A stretch of 64,000 nt of DNA from Struthio camelus (taxonomy: Eukaryota > Chordata > Aves > Struthioniformes > Struthionidae): the NCBI RefSeq assembly GCF_040807025.1, contig NC_090942.1, forward strand, positions 43,478,911 to 43,542,910, in the 5' to 3' direction. The notes below the pieces were generated by a model. That model did no database searches and had not been told where the DNA came from. It saw only the letters and a list, made by a program, of their open reading frames with translations. Below are positions 1 through 11,897 of this stretch, in pieces (within the stretch, counting starts at the first letter, position 1; the number at the start of each line of letters is the position of its first letter). The translations under genes and the position numbers were made by a program.

Positions 1-3000
1 GTATTAGCAGTGCCCGTTTGATGAATCTTAAAATGCTTTTAGGAAGCACTCAGGTACAGCTCAGATTGCAGAACTGAGCGCTGACGTTATTATGCAAATA
101 CTCAGGCTGGAGGAGCCAGAAACAAGAACCTACTTGCGAGCTCATTTATACCATTATACCCCAGGAGTGACTCATCTGAGACCACAAGAGTTAACACGGT
201 GCGGGACCATCGGAGAGGAGAGGAGAAACGGGCTCCGGTAGCATACATTTCTTCTCTTTTGTTGCTGAGTCTCAGTTTCTTACACCATTTTTTTCTTGCT
301 AGCAGCAAATTTCTCTTCCGGATTCCTCTGTTGTTTCCGTCGTGCAAGAAACCACCAGCTCCTGACAGAGGTCACAGGAAAACTCATTAGAAGTGTGGCC
401 TCCTGTCATCTCCACTGAGGAACCAAATTAAATGCAGATTCACTCACTTTACATACCCCTTGTGGGTTGTAAAGTTTTATAAAAGATCTTCACGTGATGC
501 CGCTGTTAGTCAAACACCATGGCTAGAATGCCTTAAAATACCAAACTAGAAAACTGTGAATGCATTTCTCCTTGCTGGAGCTGCAGTATTACAGATATAT
601 ATTTGTTTACACTGTTCTCAGCACTTCCCACCTCCTGTGCTAATTCAGCGTTTCTGCAGCGCTGCCTTTGCTGCCTGTGCCCAGCTCAGAGCCAGGGCTG
701 CCAGCGGCCGACCCCGCAGGGGCCCTCTGTCATTGCAGGGGACGTCCCAGGCAGAAAGCCTACACCACCCGTTGGATATTGGCAACTAGTACTCCCGAAC
801 AAAGCAAAAACACAGAGATCAATCTAAATATCTTGCCCAGCAGCATCTCCGAATGGACTAGAAGAGTGCAAGCGGTTGACCAATAACTTGGATTTCTTTT
901 TTTTCAAAAGACAAAATCTGTTTTCTTTAATGAAATATTGCTTTATATTGTCACTAGATTTATTCGGCTAACCAAGCAAACACAAAAGCGGCTAGAGCCC
1001 CTGTTTCTTCTCCAAACATGTTCACAGCTGGAATACGCAAAGCGTTAATCTCCATTTATAAGAATATTAATAAATATATTTACATTCAGCATTGCTGTGG
1101 AGTCTGAACTGTACATAATGATGATCTCTAATTAAGATGATTGATACGGGATTCGTAATCTGGGCAACAATACATTTCCATCCTCATCATAATACAAGAA
1201 GATTTCTGTAGGAAAATACCTGTCTGAGGCATTAATATGTATAACAAAAGATTGAATTTCACCATTATAATCTTGAGTTCTTTTATGTGGACTTACATTT
1301 TGCAAGGAAAGCTCATAAGATGACGCTTTTAGTGTGACCAGGCATAATTGGCCGGTGACCCTTTAAGGACTCAGATACTTTTAAACTACAGTTTGGAAAA
1401 CAAAACGAAACAAAACAAAAAACAGAAAGCCCTCCCAACTTGGGTTCCCTTTTTATTATATTTGCTTTAAATAAAGCATCTGTTCTTGGATCAGCCCCTC
1501 ACTAATGACGCTGGCACAGTGTGTGAGAGGGCCAACTAAATCTGGTAGGCAAGTTTGTGAGGGTTTGTTGGTGCAGCAGGTGACCAGGTGGAGGAATCGG
1601 ATGACCTGGCGGGGTCTGAAGCAGCAGAAATGGAGCTGCACTCAGCAGAGCGAGTTGCAGGGCCTGGTACCGAAGGACTAATGGAAGGATAAACTGGGAG
1701 CTCATCAGTGGAAACTGCAGAGGAGGAGAAACACTTGATACAGCAGCCAAACTCAGGGTCACTATGTGCTGGCACTATGATGAATGCAGATGATCGCAGG
1801 AGAGAGATTTCCAGAGGAGACAGGGACATATCAGACAATGATGATCATGAGGTAATATAATAGTTTGATACTATAATTATTAATATTTTAAATACTGCAG
1901 ATTATCAATACATCTGGACTGAAAATAAAAGGGATGTCCCTAACCCTCGGTGCGCCGAGGTGCTGGTGCACCCCTCCGAAGGCGTAGCAGAGGAAACCTC
2001 CCACCTGCCCTTGGCATGGAGTTTGCACTGTTCCTGGCACAGCTATTCGCCACAGCAGTGGCCTTGGGCCCATGAGCCAGGCTGCTCCTTCCAGCCTCAC
2101 GTGCAGGTTCCCTGCCCGGGATCTGTCCCACCTGGCTTTGAAGACCCCCTACCCAGAGACTCCCAGTGATACAGCCTGTCATTAAGGCTTGCTCTTGATC
2201 AGGAAAGGAGCAGGCGTTTTGGGAGCTGCAATCCATCTGATCTATTTTAAATAGCTACTTTGGGATAAGATGCATCATATCCTGGAAGTGCTTATTTCAC
2301 ATCTATGTAGACGTAGACATCTACATCTGCTCAGATGACTCCCACCCCGTGGTCAGCAGGCTCAGCTGGGTAAATGCAGCCCAGCTGATTAAAGGAATGT
2401 TTTGCTTGACAAACACATTCTCCTGCATGTATTACAATTGACATTTAATTTACAAAAGTATTTTAAAAATTCCATTTACCTTTTAGGAGGTCTTATTTAC
2501 TGAGTTATATTTTTGTTTAGAATCCCTTAGTGGATTTGGAGGTCAAGCTTACAATGTGTGCATTCCACTGCAAATGTCTATTGAAATGCTTATGTGTTTA
2601 AGTATTTTTGCTGGAAACTGTTCAGGAGCTGGATTTCGTAGCAGAAGTAGCAGAGGTTTCATTATTGTGGGAATTTGTACATTTGTTTCTAAAAAACTGG
2701 GGATTTTCAAAAATCGTATAGCAATTAAGGGACTTTAACACTGGCCTAAATTAAGTAAAGTAAGCTATTTCTAAGTGTTCATGAGAATCCCAGTCTCAGA
2801 TTTTGGGGCAAATTTTGAATGATGTGTTCTTCACTTCAACATGACAACAACTGAGAAAAAGCAAGATTTTTGCATTGGTTATCTTGGTTTTACATTGGCT
2901 ACAGGAAGTTCAGCTGCTGTTTCAGTGTCTCCTATAGTGATCTCACGGTTTCAGGAGAAGTTGCGCACCTGTGTACATTGCTTTCGTGACATTATCTGTT

Positions 3001-6000
3001 AGTGCATGGGAATTCATGTTCCCGCGTGAAGAAGCAAGCACATTTGGGGACACCCAGCCTGGCTGGGGCCAGGGGCTGCAGGTGTATCAGTACCACCAAC
3101 AGAAAGCCACAGATGGTTTTGCTTGGGAAAAAAAGAAGCCAGTGCGTGTGACAGCTTTCTCATTTCTGACCGAGATCGTGACTCTTCATTCATCAGGGCT
3201 GAAAAGCCAGTTTTGTCCCTACAGGATTAGCAAGGGAATGATTATTTATCGCAGGCGGTACCTCAGCTTCGAACTCTTTGACACTCAGCCTTGTTTCTCA
3301 CTGTGCCTTGCTGTTATCCTGAGGTTTCAGCGTTCATTTTGTTGGACTCTGGCAGCTGGCTTGATGCACGCGGTGTTTCAGGAATACGCAGCAACCTCGG
3401 GGCAGCGCAGACCTCGCGTTTCCCTCCACGTCCCGGTTACAGTGCGGGTTGCCTGTGGCGTGCAGGGCGCCTTCCCTCCCCTTCCTCATCCGGGGAGGCG
3501 ACTCTCCAACCCCTCATTCACACGAGTAATTCCCAATCGCTGAAGAAGTCCTGCCGAAGTAAACGGCAATATCAGCAGGAGGACAGATTTGTATAATCAG
3601 GCCGATCTCTCCGGAAAATTTCACCATCAAAATAAAGACAGCTATCTGGATTTCAGCTTTTCATATTCATGAAAGATAGCAGAACTGCAGAAGACGGAAA
3701 GTAAACACCATGCATAATTTAACAACTATTCACTGCAGAAATAGTTTTAAGATTACCTGCAGAAGTCCCAGAAAAATGTAAATAATTAATGTCATGGAGT
3801 GCAGAAAACAGCAGAGCCCTCCTACCGTTCTCCGTGCTGCTGGCCCGGAGGTGCTGCTCCGATGCGGCCGCCTCGGTCACGGGCAGAGGTTGTACTCCTA
3901 CAGCGCCTCAGCGTGTTTTGGGTACGAGTGGCACGGCGAGGCTCGCCGGCCCACCTGCGGCACCCTTTGCACCGGCAGGCTGCAGATCTGCTTTCTCCCT
4001 GCTCTGAGAGCCCAGCCGCGGGTGTAGCGCAAGGCAGGTTTAGATGCAGGTGTCCGGGGGAGTCTGCCTCCGTGTTATTTCCAGTCAGACGTCACTTGCT
4101 GGGGGACAGAGAGTTAAGTGTTACTAAATGGACCTTTTTCACGGTTTGAGCTTTGGGAGGGGACGAGAGCATGGGATGGGAGAGAGAGGGAGTGAAAGTC
4201 CTGGCGAGCCACCACATCCACCCACAGACACCTGCTTCAAAATGAAAAGCAAAAACACAGGCGGCACATACTGAGGATAAAACACCTGACATTAGCCGGG
4301 CGCAGAGGATTTACAAGCCTGGCTGAGACGGGTGTTTTCTCCAGACGAGGATCCCCTGGGTAAGAACAGGCCAGACCAGCTGCTTCAAAGAAAGCACGAG
4401 AAACCTGGAAGCTGCTATTACCGAATAGTTTCCGTCAGGTAAATTTTCTTCTACACCTATATTAAATGAAGGAAACATCATGCCCTGAAAAAGGAGTGTT
4501 CACCCTCATCCCAGAAGTCATGCCTTTTAATCCTTAGGGAATCGCTTCCAACCACTTCAGTTTCTCCAAAGGGTGCAGGGATGCCTGGGTTTCAGTCTGC
4601 GCGTACGGCTCCTTCGATGCTCTTAGAGTTTCAAGGTGGTGAAAACAAAGACCCATACAGTGCAATAAACACAAAGAAAAGCAAGCAGAACCAAGCCAAA
4701 ACTAAGCCAAAAATCATCTTCAAGCATTTCATTTCAGAGACAAAAGAGGGAAGGCACGGTTACATGCTGCAGAAGACAGGAAAGAGGAAATTGTTCCAGG
4801 CTGCGTTAATGCAAAGCCGGGGAGCCCTGGGAAGGCTGTTTGTTTTGTTGACCGTCTCTATACCATACAGATACGGCCCTTGAGTAACCTGGGCATACAG
4901 CAGAGGAAATGCCAAGAGATCAAACAGAGTGTGTTTTCCTGGGAGTACCCGTCAAGCTACAGTATACAAAAGGTCACTCACTGTCTTTTCGACGGGGTTT
5001 AAAAACGTCCCCCGGGTGATACGTCCAGTGCACACGCAAAGCTCGTGTCATTCTGGCAAAACCGCAGGGATCATGATCGTGCTTCTCCCCTGGTTCTCGG
5101 AAGAGAACACCAAAGCTAAAATGTTAGCTGCACTTTTAAATCCTAACTGAAATGAGAGCAGGCTTTTCCACTTGTTTTATTGTATCGCAGGCACTCCAGT
5201 CACTAGAAGAATGTGGAAATCACTGTGGGATTTGTAGGAAACTTGATCTTACAAGGCACCTCTTTCAGTAGTGGCTGCAGGTAAATCCTCTGGAGCACCA
5301 TTTAATCAAATGATTGTAGCCATGAATTATATTTTACTAGAAGCCAGATATATTTAAAAGAGAGAGAGATGCAGAATCCTGAACACTCCAGAAAAGGTGA
5401 ACAAAAACTCCCCAGTTACTTGAAAATTGCCTAGAGTTACACAAGATGTAATTAAATTTTCATTTTAGTTTTTTAAAAAAAGTAAATCTTTATTCATTTA
5501 CAAAGAGCTATCTTTTAATTAGAGAGGCCAATTTCAGCTTAGCACATTTAAGATTTCAGCTGCGTTGAATGAAGTATTATGGATTCCAAATACAGCATCT
5601 CTCTCCCCAGCATTTCGGCACTGTACAGGCACAGGGTGCAAAAGCGAACAATACAGCTGTATCGCCTCTTCCAGGCAGGAATTTCTGAGCCTTTTGCAAA
5701 CATGAGTCAATATTTGTAGGTGAGATCATTAAGTATTATTAGTGCTGTTGGTTTGTAGGTGGCAAAGAGAGACTAAGGAATTAAGGAGCGCGTCTCAGCC
5801 CTCCTCCGTGTTGTGCATCGGGGTGAGGCAGCGTGTGAGCAATGTATCTCCATGGGTTTGCCCGGCACCCAGCTCCAGCCGCATCCCCACTCCTGCTCCA
5901 GCCTGAGCGTTGGGAGGCAAAGCTGTACCCTTCCCTCCAGCCAAGTGGTGCGGAGAAACGTGGGTATGAGCGCATATGTGTGTGTGTGTGAGTGGGGATG

Positions 6001-9000
6001 CAGGTGGAGAGACCCTCAGCTCCTCTCCGGGCCGATGGGGATCAGGCCAAGACCAAACCTGGCACGTGAGGAGTTGCCCAAAAGCTGAGTCAGAGCCTGG
6101 GCTGCAATGAATCACCCCGGCCGGGTGATTCGCAGCCCTCTGCCTTCACAAGGAATAGAGCTGGTCCAAAAAATTTCCATCCGCATGTTGCATGGCAAAA
6201 AGGGTCTATTTTTCAAAATACATTCATTTTCTCCTGGTTTTGTTCGTGAGCTCAGAGCCGTGAGCCATGGTGGTTCAGGCCCCCGTATGCCCGCTCCTCT
6301 GCCTGGGCTCCTTGAGCAGCGGTGGCAGTCTGCCTTTCCTGCTGCTCCTGCCCTTAACAAGTCCCCTTATGTCCCAGGTGTGTTGTCAGGCTAAGGGCAC
6401 AGAAACCCAATCTGCCAGCAAAAAAGCAGGCAATTATCCACTCTCAAATCCAAACGGTGAAGAAGGGCTCTTTCTATTGAAAATGTGCTATGGTAGAGAA
6501 ACCAGTCTTGCTGCAAGTCTCTGCCTGGGAGATGCAAGTGCCCTGCGGAGTATGAGGGGCAGAGCTCTCCTGGGAAAAGACTTTTGCTATAATTCCCACG
6601 TCATCCACATTTTCTTTCAGCATCCATTCACTGTTAATTATTGTTTCAAACTCCACTCATTTCTCCTGCCTTTTCCCCAGGCAATTGCTGCGAGGCACTT
6701 GAAGGTTAATGGGCCATGTGTTTATTTTTAGCTCTGTGTCTCTAACACAGGCTGATGGCCTGATGGCATAATAACCTCCTCTAGCCAACATGGACAATTT
6801 CTGCCTCCAGTGCCCTTATGGATACTTTTTTTTTTTTTTCCAACAAAGTGGTTGAAAATAACCCGGTGGCCTGCTGCATGAGGTACAACACCTGGGCTCT
6901 TGCGCTTCTCTGACAGGTGCCTCCAGGGAGAGGCCACCTGGAAGGACAGAAACACTTCCAGCAAATTGTGGTGCCCCAGATTCACCGCTACTGTGGATGC
7001 AGAGAAGCTGCCGAAAATGCTATTTATCAAAAAGAAGGAAATTCCCAAAAAGAAACCCTTCCCCTGCACAAATTGTTTCTTTCTTATTTAATCTGTTATG
7101 TTCCTGCCCAACGCAGGAGAAGAGGGGGAGTCAAGCTACCAGGAAAAATGTGTGAAGGTGAGAGAGACTTCAGGTGTTTATGGCTTACCAAGATTTCACG
7201 TATAGGGAGCTGTGATTTGACAGGCCCAGCGAGAGCCCCTCTTGTGCTGCACAAGGGAAATTCAGACGCTGATCAAAACGTGCATTTTGCAGATTCTGGG
7301 AGTGGGTGTTAAACGGCGTGTGGTACTGAGAGAAAAAGCAGACGCCCCCCGCTCCACCGCAGCTGCAAGGATGGCCCACTGAGAGCCCAATCGCTGCTGA
7401 GGCACTCCAGAAATGTGAATTTGTACTGAAGCTTGAACCAGCGCTTTGCTCCATGGCCACAAACAAGGGTGGCAGAACAGCCGGGTGGGAGCTTCCCTGA
7501 AGCAACTTTTGTGTTAATCGCTTCCCAGACAACTGAGGATGACCCTGTAGTATAGAAAACTGTGCAATATAGCATTTTACGTTAGGCTGAAATATATGAG
7601 GAATATACATTTAAATAAAGACTGCAGAAAAGAAGATGAAAACATGAAGCAGACTGAAGGCCAACCCTAGAGCTGCAGCTCTTCCTTGAGAGCCCAGCGA
7701 GCTGCCAGATTGTGACCGGGGACCGGGATGAAATACTCAGAGAGATGCAGGGGGCAGCCACAATAAGCTCTTGGCCCCGCAAGTACTATTTGCCAAACCA
7801 AAAAAGCCTCATGGTCCAGGCTGTAGTTTCTGAAGCAGAGCTCATACTCGGGCACTGCAGATAAAATACAGAAACCACAAAACTAAACAGGGACTCAAAA
7901 GGGCACACTGAGTTCAAAGGCAAAGACCTCGGAAAAGAGCAACTGAGCTGCACATGCACTAGCATAAGCCACAGAGATGTCCCTCAAAAAGGAGGCACTA
8001 TCCTGAAAGCAAAAAGGAATATTTAATAATTTTAAGTCACATTCGGCAGTGCTGAGTGCAAGAAGTAGTGGTATTGGCACAGACGGAAAAGCCAGAAGCA
8101 ATAGCAGGTAAGTGGGTAAAACTCGTTTTGCATTACACTGATTACATAGGTGAGTGTAGGAACTAGGGGTGGAAATTATCTGATGCGCGGCAGATGTTTC
8201 TAGGGCATGATTCATCCCACCCCAAAGGAGATGTCAACGTTTAGTCAATTGTGCCTTAAAAGTGCCTCTTTCTAAAGCCAAAAAAAGGCAGTCTTGAGTA
8301 ACTAGCTCTGCCTTTATTCTTGCCAAAGGAGTATCCATTGGAAAGGCCAAGAGACTGAAAGCAATGGAGGAAGTCTGAGGATCACGTCCAGCAGGTGAGG
8401 GCAGGATACCACCCAAAGGAGCCCCCTGTCCTCTGCAGCACAGAGGCTGCAAGGATGCCTCGTCCTGGGGACACGGGGGAGAGCCACCAGGGTGGTTCAG
8501 TCGGCAGTCTTTGTGGGGAAAAAAAGATGGCACCAACCCTTTTCCTGGGTTGTTTGCACTCGTGAACTCCTGGATTGCCCTGGGAGAACACCACATGCAC
8601 CTGCACACAGACAGCATCGCCCCAGGAGACGACGTTTCTTCAGACTGACTTTTGGGCTGTGTTCAGCAGCTGCGGCCTCCTCCAAGAAACTATTCTCATG
8701 CTTTAATTTTTATACTTCTTTTGACTTGGTGGAAGGCAGCAATGGCAGCATAGACAACATTTTGAAGAGGAGAGCACAATGAGAGACGCTCTGCGGATAG
8801 CGACAGATCTGGCGGGCTGCAATCATACAAGGAATGCAATTCTGCCTGAAAGGACTCAGCCCGGCAGAAAATTATCGTATGGGTTAGCATCGAGCAGCCA
8901 AATTGGCATATTCCCAGCTCCTATTATGAATATATGGGAACATTCTTAATGCTAAATTAGGACTTTTTTCAAAGGCATCTGGATGTTGATTCAAAGGAGC

Positions 9001-11897
9001 TACACAGGAAAATATGTTCCAAAGACTGAATCAGGGCCTTTCAATTTAATTGAAAGGCCTTCAATTTCCTTCAGGAATTGCAAAGTCTAGAAAGAGAACC
9101 AGATACATTTTATAGCAGATTGAGATAAATGACATTACTGATAAATTGCTAAGGCTTACTGCATATGACAAAAATTTAGGCTAGGTCTTGCACAAAAGCT
9201 TGGCAGAGGGGGAGGGGGAGGTGAAGAACAGGCCCTTCCGGACAGTGGATGGGCAAAACCACGTGTATATTGTGGTTTTGTATTTTCCTGGAGCGAGCCC
9301 TCTGGCACGGCCGTGCCTTCTGTCACTGGCTGTTACTGGCCAGTGGAGCAGGCAGCTGCACTGCAGGGGGCTGGAGGGGGCAGCAAGGAGGTGATGTGCG
9401 TGGTGAGGCACCCAAGAAGGATGCTGTGGGGACAAATAGGGCATCCATGCCCTGGTGAAGGGTCCCTGATGTAATTAGCCAGTATATTGTTTGCATAACT
9501 AAGTTCCGTGTTAGGTGCGCATTGGTGGTTAAGTGCTGATAGTGCTGTGCGTGACTGAGGAGAAGGCAGGGAGCTGTGAGGTGCTCTTGCAAGAACTGCT
9601 TGAGGATCAGCTACATCCAGCCTTGGTCTGGCGGGCGCTGCTCAGGCAGGGCTCAGCGACGGCCTCCGTGCTGCAACTTTGCAGTGCGAGCTGCAAGGTG
9701 ACCTGGGCGAGAGGGGACACGACCCCGCAGAAAGTGCTCTGAGCCCCTGGGCTTCGGCTGGCTTCTGTTTGGTCTTTGTATTTTTAATTCATTTGATCCT
9801 TTTGAGGCTCATTTCAGAAGCATATTGGGTACAGCGAGTGGCAGGTCTCAGGGCTTAAGTCACCAGGAAAGGGAGAGGCACCTTCAGCACGACCACAATG
9901 TCACAGGGGACCTCAGCTGCCGTTGCCCGCTCCACCACGGTGCGGATTAGGCTGGTGTGTTGCTAAAAGGCCCACTTAGAGCCTAGGAAAGTGTTGTGCA
10001 ATGTGCTTAACACATTGCTCACCCATCCAATCATCAGAATTATAAAAAACTGCCCAAAGTCAATATACATTAATGCTATTTTCATCTCCTTGAAAATGCT
10101 TTTAGTGTGAAAGGCTATGCCAGCTGCATGCCTTCCCTTACAACTGTTTAATGTAAGATATTTCGATAGGTGTGGTGACGGTCATAACACAGCCAGCAGC
10201 ACTTTTTAGTGGCCACATCTGCCCATGCTTCTGAACATGAATTATCTGGTTTAGAAAGTTCCTGGATCAAGTCTGTCTTGGTGCAAGCTGGCATGATGCC
10301 TTCGGTTTCCATGGAGCTGCACCAACTTACCCCAGAAGACAGAATGACCCATATAGCTTCATAAAGTGCAGCTGGGTTTATTCCTTCAATCTTGAGGTTG
10401 CTATTCTATCGGTAGAGCAGAAAATTTGGCCGACAGGACACTTGGTGTTTTCTTGGGCCTACATTTATTTTATACACTGCTTTGCGTGTGTGGTGATTTT
10501 AAACCTCAAGACTTTTCCTGATGATTTCCTAAATTAGTTTTCATACTCAACTGGGGTCTTTAGCGTCAATGAATGACACCTTGACAGCCTTCGTTAAAGG
10601 CCAATTAAACTTCAGAGAGGTAGTTCATATCCAATGCATGCTTCCCTGCCAGTGAGTTACTTAGCAGCTAGGGGCAGCGACATAGCTTTCCAAGGCTGTA
10701 CTTCAGCAGCCTGGCTGTGGGAAACGTGCAGTCGCTGAGGATGATTTTCTCGCCCTGGCACCTAGCTGAATGCACAAGCAAAATCTGCAAATAAAGAGTG
10801 TATGCAGCACTGCCTTTCTGCAGGACTGCAATGTGCCGCCTACCTCCTCCTCCCTCTCCGGGTCTCGGAAGCTGACGGAGAAGCAGCGGGCTCCTGCGCC
10901 CGCAGCTCTCCGCAGCAGAAAAAGCTGAAGCAGGGGCTGCTTTTAAAGGCAAGGCTCAGCTGGTGTTTTGTGAAGCTATCCTTGGAACAAGCTGTGGCCA
11001 CAGCAAGCAACACCTTCTGGCAGGGGACGAACTACCCGTTTCAACCGGTGGCTCTGTGTGGTTATCTTCGGTTTTGAAGGACTTTGCACAAAGCGGTTAG
11101 CAGGAAAAACACCACCTGCGGCTTGGATACTCCAGGTTTCCTGTGAGCCTCCTATCAGCCTCTCTCCAGAAATGAAATCGGGGGAGGGAAAGGATCGCCT
11201 TTCTCCTTCGATGCCTGTAACAAAGGATTAGGAAGTGTAGATAAAAGCACAAAAGCAGGCTTGCTAGGAACAGTTGCTAGGAGCAGTTTCACCCCCACGA
11301 ATGGGAGCTGCACACGCTTCCCCAGGGGCTGAGTGGGGCTCGCTGAGTCGTTCCCCTCCTGTTTTCAGGAAATGCAGCCGGCGGCTTGTGAATGCGCAAC
11401 GCACACAGGGTTGGCTTGCACAGTGCAGGCTGTCGGCTTTGGCTCAGCTGGCACGTTGGGCGCTTTGGTGCTCCTGCCCCTGGAGCTGGAGGAGGAGGCA
11501 TCATCAAGCCTCATCCAGTCTTGGTCCTCCAGTGGTGGGGGTTTAATAAGACATGAGTCAGGAAAGGGCTGCATACAGCCACCATGCAAAAAGGCCGTCC
11601 AGCTCACGTGTGAATGAAGACACAAATACTTAGTTTGCCCTTAGCCCTTAATAAAGAACCAGTAAAGTCCTATTTGGAACATTGATTTCAAGTGAGAGTT
11701 TAATACTGAAGTGCTTTTGACAGATTTGCCAGCTCTGTAGTTTGTAGACATTATCTGCTGCCCCTGCTTTTTCAATTTGTCTTCTGACTCTGAGAGCAGA
11801 GTTGGCAGGTGCGAGTGCAAGGAGGGGGACATCTCCAGTGAACTGACAGCTGGAGCTGGCCCCAGGGAGACAAGAAGCTGAATTTGCTTACGGTGGA
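1..11897. other. Intergenic, no gene recognised
   Basis: Mixed composition with a few small CpG-richer patches (about 3,780-4,080 and 10,820-10,920). Open frames up to 190 codons (2,971-3,543, plus) lack an ATG start, recognisable motifs or neighbours and look random. A weak coding-like stretch at 1,565-1,857 is discussed as a finding. No RNA gene or transposon was identified. Confidence 0.6.

Noticed and set aside
2971-3543. 190-codon plus-strand frame
   Set aside because: The open start is GTG, there are no motifs or splice context, and the composition does not resemble coding sequence. Treated as chance.
6267-6731. 154-codon plus-strand frame
   Set aside because: No motif, no conserved-looking features and no gene context.
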